A stretch of 64,000 nt of DNA from Dehalococcoidia bacterium (GTDB lineage: Bacteria; Chloroflexota; Dehalococcoidia; UBA3495): the NCBI GenBank assembly GCA_028822675.1, contig JAPKDE010000001.1, forward strand, positions 1 to 64,000. Direction: 5' to 3'. How positions within the stretch are numbered: position 1 is the first letter of the stretch; every line of letters starts with the position of its first letter. Both the position numbers and the translations under genes were made by a program. Below the pieces are notes generated by a model. It worked only from the letters and a program-made list of their open reading frames with translations, was not told where the DNA came from and did no database searches. Shown here one piece after another: positions 17,737 through 26,323 of this stretch.

Positions 17737-18981
17737 TTACAGTCGTCTTAATTTTGGAGCGAAAACGGCCAGTAACAGAACCAGCACAATGCCCATAACC
17801 CCAACAATGTTGGCTGCCACCGGCGCGCTCCACAGACCGGCCATCAACCCCGAGGACATGCTGCCCAACGCAAATGCGTAAATCGCCAACGACCGCAGGC
17901 TGATGACTCGGCCCCTAAATTCAGGCCGTGAGTTTCCGAGCAGCGACGAGAGCAGGAAAACCTGGGTTGAGGCAAAGCCCGCCCCGGTCAGCGTAAGTAT
18001 CGCCATGGACAGGTAGAACGACTCCGACGTGGCAAAAAGCAGGATGCTGGCGTGCCAGAAGACCACCGACGCTATCATCAGTTTTCCGACGTGGCGCAGG
18101 TTGCTGACCATGGCCCAGCCCAAAGACGCAGCCACCGCTCCAACCCCAAAGGCGAACAGCAACAGCCCCAGCCCGGTTGAGTCCACATCCAATATGTCCC
18201 TGGCGAAAATCGGCATCAGAGTGGTATGAAAGGTCCAACCCGACGACTCGATCACCAGCGCCAAGGCCAATGTGCCCCAGAGTACCTGCTGTCCTTTAAC
18301 GTACTTCAGGCCACTAATAATGGTGCGGAACACCGATTCTGTTTGGCCGTCTTTTTTATCGGGTATCTTCTGTCCGGATGACCTGATGTAGAGCGCCACC
18401 CACCCGCTCATGATGTACAGCACAGCGATGGCGATATATGCGCCCTTGGCCCCAAAGCTGTTGAACAGCACACCACCAATTAATGGCCCCAGCAGCATGG
18501 CGATGTTTCTTCCCAGGTTGTTGAACGCCGCGCCGTTGGCGATCCGGTCTGGCGGTAGCGTGTCAGCAACAAGAGACTGGGCCGCAGGCATCTGAAATAC
18601 GCGAACCATTCCGGCCACGACAGCCACCGCAAAGATGTGCCAGGTTTCCAGTTGACCGCTAAGGATCAAGACCAGCATTAACGCCGCAAAACCGGCCATC
18701 ATGAATTCGACTACCGCCAGCAGGCGATGTCGGGGAACTCGGTCAGCAATCGCTCCAGCAAAAAGGGCCATGATGTTCATGGCCATCCGGGCGGCGGAGA
18801 TTGCGCCCACCAGGAACGGGGAATCAGTCAGCGTCAGGATGAACCAACCCAGCACCACCGCTTCCATCTGTGTGCCCATGGTCACCAGGGAGGTGGAACC
18901 CCAGGCAAAGGTGAAATCACGGTATCGGAAGACCGAGAGTGGAGCGCCGGGCCCAATTAGATTGGCAATGAATTTCGGCAA
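17737..18981 (-). CDS. MFS transporter
   Basis: This 414-residue major facilitator has 12 hydrophobic segments and the enterobactin-exporter (EntS)/MFS_3 character: FRYRDFTFAWGSTSLVTMGTQMEAVVLGWFILT at the start and DRVPRHRLL in the loop after helix 2. Substrate is unknown. A truncated copy lies immediately upstream at 19114-19706, in the same orientation, so the region has undergone tandem duplication and decay. Confidence 0.85.
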   Translation of the reverse strand: MPKFIANLIGPGAPLSVFRYRDFTFAWGSTSLVTMGTQMEAVVLGWFILTLTDSPFLVGAISAARMAMNIMALFAGAIADRVPRHRLLAVVEFMMAGFAALMLVLILSGQLETWHIFAVAVVAGMVRVFQMPAAQSLVADTLPPDRIANGAAFNNLGRNIAMLLGPLIGGVLFNSFGAKGAYIAIAVLYIMSGWVALYIRSSGQKIPDKKDGQTESVFRTIISGLKYVKGQQVLWGTLALALVIESSGWTFHTTLMPIFARDILDVDSTGLGLLLFAFGVGAVAASLGWAMVSNLRHVGKLMIASVVFWHASILLFATSESFYLSMAILTLTGAGFASTQVFLLSSLLGNSRPEFRGRVISLRSLAIYAFALGSMSSGLMAGLWSAPVAANIVGVMGIVLVLLLAVFAPKLRRL

Positions 18982-19113
18982 TAAACTTCAGCCAGGGATT
19001 TTAGCCAGATGCATTAATCCAAGAAGTGGTGCGCAAGAAATATTGGTCGAACGCTACCACCCACCCACGTTGTGGTCAAACAAGGCTATCACCAAATTGG
19101 CGGGCAGTGCCTG

Positions 19114-19706
19114 CTAAAGTCGGCGTAACTTGGGGGCTAAAACCGCCAGCATCACCGCCAAAACGATCCCCATCGTCCCCACAACAGTTGCGGCCACTGG
19201 GGCGCTCCAAATACCAGCCGTAGCGCTAGAGGTCATACTGCCCAGGGCAAACGCGTAGATTGCCAAGGACCGCAGACTCATAACCCGGCCCCTAAAATCA
19301 GACCGGGAATTACCCAACAACGAAGACAGCATGAAAACCTGGGTCGAGGCAAATCCCGCGCCAGTCACCGCCAGGATTGCCATCGATAGGTAGAACGACT
19401 GCGATGTGGCAAAGACCAGGACGCTGGCGTGCCATACGATGACCGACGCAATTATTGATTTTCCGATGTGCCGCAACTCACTGAACATGGCCCAAAAAAG
19501 CGACGCCACAACCGCGCCGAGCAAATAGCGCCCATCAGAAAGGGTGAATCGGTCTTGGTGAGGATAAACCAACCCAAGACCACTCACTCAATCTGGACCC
19601 CCATGGTCACCAACGACGTTGAAGTCCAGGCGAGCATAAAGTCACGATACCGGAACACGGAAAGTGGGTATCTGGCCCGATTAATCGTGTCAGCTAGCTT
19701 GGACAA
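19114..19706 (-). pseudogene. MFS transporter copy with large internal deletion
   Basis: The C-terminal part (from 19555 down) matches the end of the MFS protein encoded at 17737-18981. The N-terminal part (from about 19706, possible TTG start) matches its beginning, including SVFRYRDF and GWFILT. About 210 codons between residues 60 and 275 are missing, the join changes frame, and a TGA at 19584-19586 stands where the intact copy has Ala. It is a duplicated, inactivated gene. Confidence 0.85.
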
Positions 19707-19749
19707 TCAGAACGTAACGGCCAGAATATTTGGCACTAAATTTCTCCCA

Positions 19750-21474
19750 CTAAATTTCTTCTACGGGCGACGTGGCAATTCCGTAGGTGCCGTAGAAGAA
19801 GTTGGCGTAGTGAGTCGATCCACCAGTTACAAACAACAGGTATTGTTCCGGGCTTTCCAACGCCGGCACTGTCGCCTCGGGGTCATCCGCCAAGTGCTGC
19901 AATTCGGGATGGTGCAGCCACTTGCCGTCAGCGTCCATTGGCATCGGCCCCGAGGCCAAAATGGACTTCATGGACACCCGGCAATTCTGATGCAGCCATT
20001 CCTGCGCGTCTTGTTTGCTTAAACCAGCCTCAGCCATTATCACCGCGCGCGAAGGGCTCAGGATTATGGGGTGATACGGGCCCTGGTACGGCACGCGCTT
20101 GTTGGTGTGCCCAACCTGTGCCGACTGCCGACCCTTGACCCATCCGCCAGCACCGGCGTTGGGATAAAACATCATTGAACCAATGTTATTCAGTGTGTCT
20201 TCATGGGTCTTGGACCTGGGATCTATGATTGTGGTTGGGCCAGTGACCGTCACCACGGTCACTGCGCTTTCCTCGCCCTTGAACCCTCTGTCCATATGGT
20301 ACGGCTGCCAGGGGCTGACCTCTTCGTTCTCAGCAATGCACATCCCAAACTTTGTCGGCAAGCCGATAAAGTTGGGATCACCGGCGCCGGCGTTGCAGTA
20401 GCCAATGTTAATCAAGCACAGCCGCAGCGCCCGGCCAATAGCCGTGTTGGCGGCATTGATCACGCCCGGCCCCATGGCGGTGGTGCCAAAATTGATTCCC
20501 GCCTTCTTTGCAATCGGGCCATTGACCAAGATTATTGGCGCTTCTGTGTGCCCGGAGACCTGCATATCCCGGTGGTTCATCTCCGGTTGGGCCAGGCAGT
20601 CAATCGCCGCCAAAAGCACCGGGAACTGCTCCGGACGACAACCCGCCATCACAGCGTTGATCGCAATCTTCTCAACCGTAGCCAGGCCAAATCCTGGCTC
20701 CATGACCATGAGCACTTCTTGGGGGGCTCGCCTCGTGCCTTTTAGCATCTGCTCAACAGCGGCTGGGGTCGGCGGCATCACCGGTATGCCGTCGCTCCAA
20801 TCGCGTTCGGCCAGGAAACGGTTGACCGCGTCCAGCCCTTCGGGCGTTTCGTTCAACTCGACCGTGAAAACCTCAGTGGCTTGGCCGCTGTTGCGGGCAC
20901 CTCTGGCAGCCCCGGCAGACGCTGGGATAGAAGTGAGTCTTTCGATTATTTCATCGATCTGTTCATCCACCATTTTGTGGATGAAGTCTTCCTGCTGTCC
21001 AGTTGTGGCATGGGGGATAGTCACGAACGACGCGTTGGGCTGCCCCCAGCCGTCCACGCAAGACTGCCAAGCCCTGGCAAAGCTCCTTGCGGCAATGGCT
21101 ACAGCGGGGACTCCAGCCTTTTCAACGGCGACCATGTCATGGGCAAGCCACGACGTACAGCCGCCTCAATGGGCAGTGGCCCCAATCATGGCATCTACTT
21201 CGGTGGCGATCAGCGTCGCTTCTTCGTCATCAATATGGACACCACGACTGAGGACTGGTCTACCTTGCCGAAGGTCCCCACCATAGCGCTCAAATTTCAC
21301 GCCGGGGAACCGCTGACTGAGGTGATGCGCCACGCGGTCCACCGCAATATCAGCGCCTCCGGTCATGTTGTTGTAGAGACCAATCGTCTTGCCGTCAAGG
21401 CCGCTTAGGCGGGGTGCCGGTGGGACCTTAAAATCTACTCTGTCTGCGGCCGGGGACATGATCTGTAACTTCAT
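19750..21474 (-). CDS. UGSC-family protein, predicted selenoprotein (UGA = Sec103)
   Basis: One 574-codon frame is broken only by TGA at 21166-21168. Across the TGA it reads IGATAH-U-GGCTSWLAHDMVAVEKAGVP, the diagnostic context of the UGSC selenoprotein family known from marine metagenomes (U-G-x-C then T, W and HD). Before the TGA is a Rossmann-like half with LDGKTIGLYNNMTGGADI. After residue about 190 follows a long second domain (RDWSDGIPVMPPTP to the end) rich in Gly, with many conserved Cys. UxxC could act as a redox pair, which is inference. A two-part hairpin follows the TGA at 21127-21165. It is last in a three-gene set with the threonine-synthase-like and rhodanese genes, 54 bases after the former. 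Confidence 0.85.
21127..21165 (-). promoter_or_regulatory. candidate bacterial SECIS element (UGSC protein)
   Basis: An outer 6-bp helix (GGCGGC with GUCGCC) begins right after the UGA, and an inner 7-bp helix (GUCGUGG with CCAUGAC) carries a 5-nt loop CUUGC. The apical loop starts 18 nt after the UGA. The loop has a G, but not in its first two positions, so the match to consensus is imperfect. Confidence 0.55.
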
Positions 21475-21528
21475 GCTAACTCTCTATATATGTTTCAGAA
21501 TGGGGGTCGTGGACGGGCTGTTAGTGTT

Positions 21529-22647
21529 TTAACTGGGCGACTCGTCTTTCAGTCCAAACCCGGTTACCGGGACCAACACTAAGTCTCCTGGTTGGATTAC
21601 GCCCTGGTTGGCCAGCACTTCCAGTCCGGCAAATGCGGCCGCCGATGTTGGTTCGGCGAAGATGCCTTCTTGTTCAGCCAGGTCTATCTGCATCTGGACG
21701 ATACTGGATTCTTCAACCGCCACGGCATTTCCGTCTGTGGCGTGCAGGATGTCTAGGATCTGCCATTGTCGTGACGGTGCCGAAATGGATATCCCTCCCG
21801 CCACGGTCTTGGTCGCATTTACCGGGCTCCAATCTTCGCCAGTGAAAGCAGCAACCAAAGGCATCACGTTGCGGGATTGAACGCAATGTAGTCTGGGTAT
21901 TTTTTCTATCTTTCCGGAGGCTAGCAACTCTTTGAACCCGTTGTAAGCTCCAATCAGCAGGGAGCCGTTGCCTACCGGGAACACCACATGGCCTGGCATT
22001 TTTCCGTTGAACTGCTGCAACACCTCGTACGCAAAGGCCTTGGTACCCTCTGCGAAATAGGGGCTCAGCATATGGGAGGCGTACACCAAGTTGTGTTGCT
22101 TGCTGTAGCTGATGGCCGCGGACGTGACATCTTCTCTAACGCCGCCGATGGGGTGCACCGTGGTGCCGTAAGCCCTAATCTGACGGAGCTTTGCCTCGGG
22201 CGCGTTCTCGGGCACAAAGATATGTGACTTAATACCAGCGCGGGCTGCGTAGGCCGACACCGACGCCCCGGCGTTACCTGAAGAGTCTTCAACCAGTTCT
22301 GCCACCCCAAACTCACGGGCAACTGACAGCATGGTTGCCGTCCCACGGTCTTTGAACGACCCGGTAGGGTTCAGGTACTCCAGCTTGGCAAACAGAGCAG
22401 CCTGAGGCAGGCGAGCGCCCAAAGTGGTCAATTCTACACAGGCGGTATCGCCCTCTCCAAGTGAAACCGGCAATCTTAAATCGTGAACTGGGGAAGGCAT
22501 TTCCTGGCCGTGTTTTCCCACCTGAGTTGTGCCGTTATCCAGGTAGGCAACATCCAGTGGCGACCCGCAATCGCCGCAGGCCTCTGCCAACATATCCGGC
22601 GATCTGGTCTTGCCGCATTTTGGGCAGCGTAATTCGAAATGTGACAT
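21529..22647 (-). CDS. threonine-synthase-like PLP enzyme
   Basis: This 372-residue fold-type II PLP enzyme has the usual threonine synthase layout. An N-terminal zinc ribbon (CPKC and CGDC, residues about 9-28) precedes the PLP lysine in NPTGSFKDRGT and the phosphate-binding PVGNGSL. Threonine synthase converts phosphohomoserine to threonine, and cysteate synthase and related enzymes share the same form. It lies between two predicted selenoprotein genes on one strand, with gaps of 46 and 54 bases, so a role with sulfur or selenium metabolites should be kept open. Confidence 0.8.
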   Translation of the reverse strand: MSHFELRCPKCGKTRSPDMLAEACGDCGSPLDVAYLDNGTTQVGKHGQEMPSPVHDLRLPVSLGEGDTACVELTTLGARLPQAALFAKLEYLNPTGSFKDRGTATMLSVAREFGVAELVEDSSGNAGASVSAYAARAGIKSHIFVPENAPEAKLRQIRAYGTTVHPIGGVREDVTSAAISYSKQHNLVYASHMLSPYFAEGTKAFAYEVLQQFNGKMPGHVVFPVGNGSLLIGAYNGFKELLASGKIEKIPRLHCVQSRNVMPLVAAFTGEDWSPVNATKTVAGGISISAPSRQWQILDILHATDGNAVAVEESSIVQMQIDLAEQEGIFAEPTSAAAFAGLEVLANQGVIQPGDLVLVPVTGFGLKDESPS

Positions 22648-22693
22648 GCACCTGCTTCCGCTATCAGCCTTATTTAGATAAGCCTGGCCCTGA

Positions 22694-23086
22694 TTATTCC
22701 GCCGTTGGCAGACCGTCCGCTTTCCAACCCCGCATTCCGCCGTCCATGTAGGTCACGTTGGTAAAACCCATCTCATGTAGCACTTGGGCCCCAAGTGCTG
22801 CCATTTGGCCACCGCCTCAAGTTAAGATCACCTGCCGCGTGCGGTCTTCCAAACGTGGGTCACGCAGCCGCTCCACTATCTCCAAGTCAGCCCGCATGGG
22901 GAGCGAGCCCAAAGAAATCATTACAACATCCGGGGACCGATCCTGAATTGGAACCGACTCAGCATCGCGCACTTCAATCAACAAAGCTTCTTCGTCGTCT
23001 CGGAGCCTCTGATGCGCCTCTGCGGGGCTCACGCCCGTCACCACGGCTTTTGCCTCGTTCACCATGTCTGTCCAGGTCTTAGCCAT
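22694..23086 (-). CDS. rhodanese-domain protein, predicted selenoprotein (UGA = Sec90)
   Basis: One 130-codon rhodanese domain runs from the ATG at 23084-23086 (GGAG 7-8 bases ahead) to TAA at 22694. The only break is TGA at 22817-22819. Before it: SPAEAHQRL, LLIEVRDAES, DRTRQVILT. After it: GGGQMAALGAQVLHEMGFTNVTYMDGGMRGWKADGLP, the standard rhodanese C-terminus. The TGA occupies exactly the place of the catalytic cysteine (V-x-x-x-C-x-x-G). A 9-bp hairpin follows at the right distance. Such a protein would carry sulfur or selenium on a selenol. Rhodanese-like selenoproteins are known in marine data. It is first in the three-gene set. Confidence 0.85.
22779..22799 (-). promoter_or_regulatory. 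candidate bacterial SECIS element (rhodanese)
   Basis: A perfect 9-bp helix, AGCACUUGG with CCAAGUGCU, closed by triloop GGC. The loop starts 26 nt after the UGA and begins with G. It has the same 9+3+9 build as the OsmC element. Confidence 0.75.
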
Positions 23087-23244
23087 GATCAATCTCCAGA
23101 TTAAAACTCGGGTTGGGTGCAAGGAGCATTGGAAGTATAGGTGGTTCTAGCCCGTCACGGAATATTAATCGGCACGGTGGCTTGGGTCAATCAATTTCGG
23201 TTTAAAGATACGGCCTGAAATTACAGCCAAAAATACAGAGTATC

Positions 23245-23279
23245 TGAAAGAAAAATCGACGCCTGGTTAGGCGTCGATT
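23245..23279 (-). terminator. terminator of the peptide ABC operon
   Basis: ATCGACGCC pairs with GGCGTCGAT around TGGTTA (23255-23278). Read on the minus strand it is followed by TTTTTCTTTC. It lies just after the last operon gene. Confidence 0.85.
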
Positions 23280-23318
23280 AAATACTCAAACAAGTTGGCC
23301 GGCTAGCTGCCGCCGTTA

Positions 23319-24350
23319 TTAGTTTGCGTCGGTAGTGTACAGATGACACGAGGTTACGTGTCCTTCTCCCACGATGCGTCGCTCCGGGTATTCTTTCGAG
23401 CAATGGTCCATGACCATTGGACACCTAGTATGGAACGTACAGCCCGACGGCGGGTTGATTGGCGAAGGAACTTCACCGCGCAGCACTATTTCCTCTCGAT
23501 TGTTCGTTGGGTTGGCTGGCAGCGCCGCAGAGATCAGCGCCTTGGTATACGGGTGTTTGGGATCGCTGAATATTGATGCGGGCTTCCCCTCCTCAACAAT
23601 CCGACCCAGGTACATAACGCCAACTTTGTGGCTCATGTACCGCACAGTGGCCAGGTTATGGGCGATGAGCAGGTAGCTGAGACCAAAGTCCGTTTGCAAC
23701 TGCTTCAGCAGGTTCAATATCTGGGCTCTGATGGATACGTCCAGGGCGGAAACTGGCTCGTCCAGCACCATTAGGCTGGGTCGAGTTGATAGTGCCCTGG
23801 CAATGGCAATCCGCTGACGCTGACCACCACTGAACTCATGGGGGTAACGCTCCGAATGGAAAGACCGCAGACCAACTGTTTCCAGCAATTCGTGAACTCG
23901 CCTCTTTACTTCGACTTTGCTGAGTTTCTGATGCGTAATCAGAGGCTCGGCAATCAACGAGTCCACCCGCATCCTGGGGTTCAATGAACTCCAGGGATCC
24001 TGGAACACAGCCTGCACTGAGGAGCGGTACTCGGCCTTCTCGGAGCGGGTGAGGCGTTGGATATCTTTACCGCGGAAGTAGACCACGCCCTCTGTCGGTT
24101 TCTCAACCATCAAGAACATCCTGGAGGTTGTGGTCTTACCGCAGCCGGATTCTCCGACCAGGCTATAGGTCTCGCCCTTGGGAATAGAGATCGAAATGCC
24201 GTCTACTGCTTTCACGTAGCCGACGTTTTTACGTAAAATCATGCCCTGGGTTACGGGGTAGTATTTCTTAATACCTTCCGCGTTGATTAAGGGCCCATCA
24301 TAATATTCTGAAACCGTTGGCTCGGCGTTAATTGTTGCTCGCGTATTCAC
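23319..24350 (-). CDS. oligopeptide/dipeptide ABC transporter ATPase (OppF/DppF type)
   Basis: This ABC ATPase has Walker A GESGCGKTT, Q-loop VFQDPWSSLNPRM, signature SGGQRQRIAIARAL, Walker B LMVLDEPVSALD, and the C-terminal peptide-transporter tail with CxxxxRCPM (CTFHTRCPMVMDHC). The GTG at 24350 is chosen, giving 343 residues, because GGAGG lies six bases ahead. It then overlaps the end of the preceding ATPase gene by 23 bases, which is typical of translational coupling. Longer in-frame starts back to 24497 would sit deep inside that gene. Confidence 0.9.
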   Translation of the reverse strand: MNTRATINAEPTVSEYYDGPLINAEGIKKYYPVTQGMILRKNVGYVKAVDGISISIPKGETYSLVGESGCGKTTTSRMFLMVEKPTEGVVYFRGKDIQRLTRSEKAEYRSSVQAVFQDPWSSLNPRMRVDSLIAEPLITHQKLSKVEVKRRVHELLETVGLRSFHSERYPHEFSGGQRQRIAIARALSTRPSLMVLDEPVSALDVSIRAQILNLLKQLQTDFGLSYLLIAHNLATVRYMSHKVGVMYLGRIVEEGKPASIFSDPKHPYTKALISAALPANPTNNREEIVLRGEVPSPINPPSGCTFHTRCPMVMDHCSKEYPERRIVGEGHVTSCHLYTTDAN

Positions 24351-25344
24351 CGCTGTGCCTCCAACATGCTGCAGTATGGTTCTCGCCAATCTTGAATACA
24401 TCCGGGTAGACTTCGCACTTGTCAAAGGCATACTCGCAGCGTGGCGCAAACGCGCACCCTGGCGGCAGGTCGTCCGGTGACGGCGGTTGACCATCAATTG
24501 AAGGAAGGTGGTCTACATCAACTTCCAAATCAGGAACAGACCGCATCAAAGCTTCTGTATAGGGGTGGGCTGGGTTATCAAACAGCGGTTGGACTGGCGC
24601 TTGTTCCACAAACTTCCCGGCGTACATCACACCCACGCGGTCGCACATATTGGCGACGATTCCCAGGTCATGTGTGATAAATATGATGGCCGCGCCCGTG
24701 TTCTCTTGAATCTCTTTAAGTAACTTCAGATACTGGAGCTGTACGGTTGCATCAAGAGACGTTGTGGGTTCATCTGCTATCAATACTGAAGGAAACCGGG
24801 AGATGGCAATGGCACCGACAACCCTCTGGCGCATGCCTCCGCTCATCTCATGAGGGTAGGCGGTCAAGCGTGTTTCAGGTGATGGAATACTAACCTTGGC
24901 CAACAGCTCAGCCGCCATTGTTTTCAGCTTAGCCATTGAGCCTTTGTTTTCCATCCGCAGCGACTCTATTACCTGGCTGCCAATGGTGAACACTGGATTG
25001 AGCGACGTTAGAGGGTCTTGCATGACCATGGAGATGCCGCTCCCCCGGATTGCCCGCATCTCTGCTTCACTTGCTTCCAACAGGTTTTGGCCCTTGAAGA
25101 TAATCTTCCCGCCAACTATCTTGCCTGCTGGTTGGGGAACCAACCCCAGGATTGACCAAGCGGTCATGCTCTTGCCGGAGCCAGATTCGCCTACGATTCC
25201 TAGTGTTTCACCAGGGTGTAGATCAAAGGTTATTCCATCTACGGCTTTGACCACTCCAGTGCGGGTATAGAAATACGTTTGAAGGTCTTCAACCCGCAGC
25301 AGTGGCTCACCGGTTCTATCTATGGTAGCCATTAATTCCGGCAC
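24328..25344 (-). CDS. oligopeptide/dipeptide ABC transporter ATPase (OppD/DppD type)
   Basis: This 338-residue ABC ATPase has Walker A GESGSGKSM, Q-loop VMQDPLTSLNPV, signature SGGMRQRVVGAIAIS, Walker B VLIADEPTTSLD and the C-terminal cysteine motif CAFAPRCEYAFDKC of peptide transporters. The start could be GTG at 25344 or ATG at 25332; the ribosome site does not decide. It pairs with the OppF-type protein to drive import. Confidence 0.9.
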   Translation of the reverse strand: MPELMATIDRTGEPLLRVEDLQTYFYTRTGVVKAVDGITFDLHPGETLGIVGESGSGKSMTAWSILGLVPQPAGKIVGGKIIFKGQNLLEASEAEMRAIRGSGISMVMQDPLTSLNPVFTIGSQVIESLRMENKGSMAKLKTMAAELLAKVSIPSPETRLTAYPHEMSGGMRQRVVGAIAISRFPSVLIADEPTTSLDATVQLQYLKLLKEIQENTGAAIIFITHDLGIVANMCDRVGVMYAGKFVEQAPVQPLFDNPAHPYTEALMRSVPDLEVDVDHLPSIDGQPPSPDDLPPGCAFAPRCEYAFDKCEVYPDVFKIGENHTAACWRHSGEYASNN

Positions 25345-25417
25345 TCTCTGGCAGTAACGCCATTTAGGTTCAAATTACCAATGTTGGCTGGGTGGTTTTT
25401 AGTAGGAAGATTTAAGG

Positions 25418-26323
25418 TCATATGGACCTCCGAAGCTTCGGGTCCAAACTGTCTCGGAGCCAGTCTCCAAAGAAGTTGAACGCCATCACCACCATCGTGA
25501 TTACCAAGCCAGGCAGCAGTGACAACCACCACATACTAATCAAGAAGTCTCTGCCCTCGGCTACCATCAACCCCCAGGCAGCCGCGCCCGGAGCCAGACC
25601 CAAGCCCAAGAAGCTCAACGAAGCTTCCAGCAAAATAGTCTGTCCCACCAGCAGGGTCAAAATAATCAACAGTGTGTTAATCACATTGGGGAATATGTGC
25701 CGCCAGATAATCATAATCGGCGATACCCCAGTGATGCGAGCGGCCAGGACAAAGTCCCGGTTTCTAACCTGCAGCACTTCACCACGAATCATACGGGCAA
25801 AACGTGCCCATACCGTGACCGCGATCGCCAAAATAATATTGGTAATACCCGCCCCCATGATGGTCACAATTATCATGGCAGCCAGAATTGTCGGGAAACC
25901 CATGGCGGCGTCGGTTATTCGCATGAGGATCGTGTCGGCCCACTTACCTGCGTAACCGGAGACCAGACCCACAGCGGTTCCAAATACAGCGCCTGCGCCC
26001 AAGGCAACCAAGCTGATAAACGCCGATGTTCGTGCGCCGTAAATCATCCGGCTCAGCATATCGCGGCCCAACCGATCGGTCCCCAGCGGATAGGACCAGT
26101 TGTCAAACGGAGCTAACTTCCGGACGGATAGTTCGATATCTGCCGGGTCATGGGGGGCTAACAGAGGCGCAAAGATGGCGCAGATAACCACCACCGCCAT
26201 GATAATTATGGGAGCCCAGGGCAGCCGGGCCGCAAGAATTCTTTTGGCCAGTGTTGTGGCATATTTTAAGCTGAGTACACTCGGTTGGGTTTCTGACTCA
26301 GCGTCATTAAAAATGGCAGCCAT
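25418..26323 (-). CDS. peptide ABC transporter permease (OppC/DppC type)
   Basis: This 301-residue inner-membrane protein has about six transmembrane segments. The N-terminal extension and PLGTDRLGRDMLSRMIYGART motif are typical of DppC/OppC. The EAA-like loop reads EASLSFLGLGLAPGAAAWGLM. Its ATG follows the permease B stop directly. Confidence 0.9.
   Translation of the reverse strand: MAAIFNDAESETQPSVLSLKYATTLAKRILAARLPWAPIIIMAVVVICAIFAPLLAPHDPADIELSVRKLAPFDNWSYPLGTDRLGRDMLSRMIYGARTSAFISLVALGAGAVFGTAVGLVSGYAGKWADTILMRITDAAMGFPTILAAMIIVTIMGAGITNIILAIAVTVWARFARMIRGEVLQVRNRDFVLAARITGVSPIMIIWRHIFPNVINTLLIILTLLVGQTILLEASLSFLGLGLAPGAAAWGLMVAEGRDFLISMWWLSLLPGLVITMVVMAFNFFGDWLRDSLDPKLRRSI

Noticed and set aside
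19584..19586. In-frame TGA in the MFS copy as another selenocysteine codon
   Set aside because: The intact paralogue has Ala there, not Cys, and the gene also has a large internal deletion and frame change.
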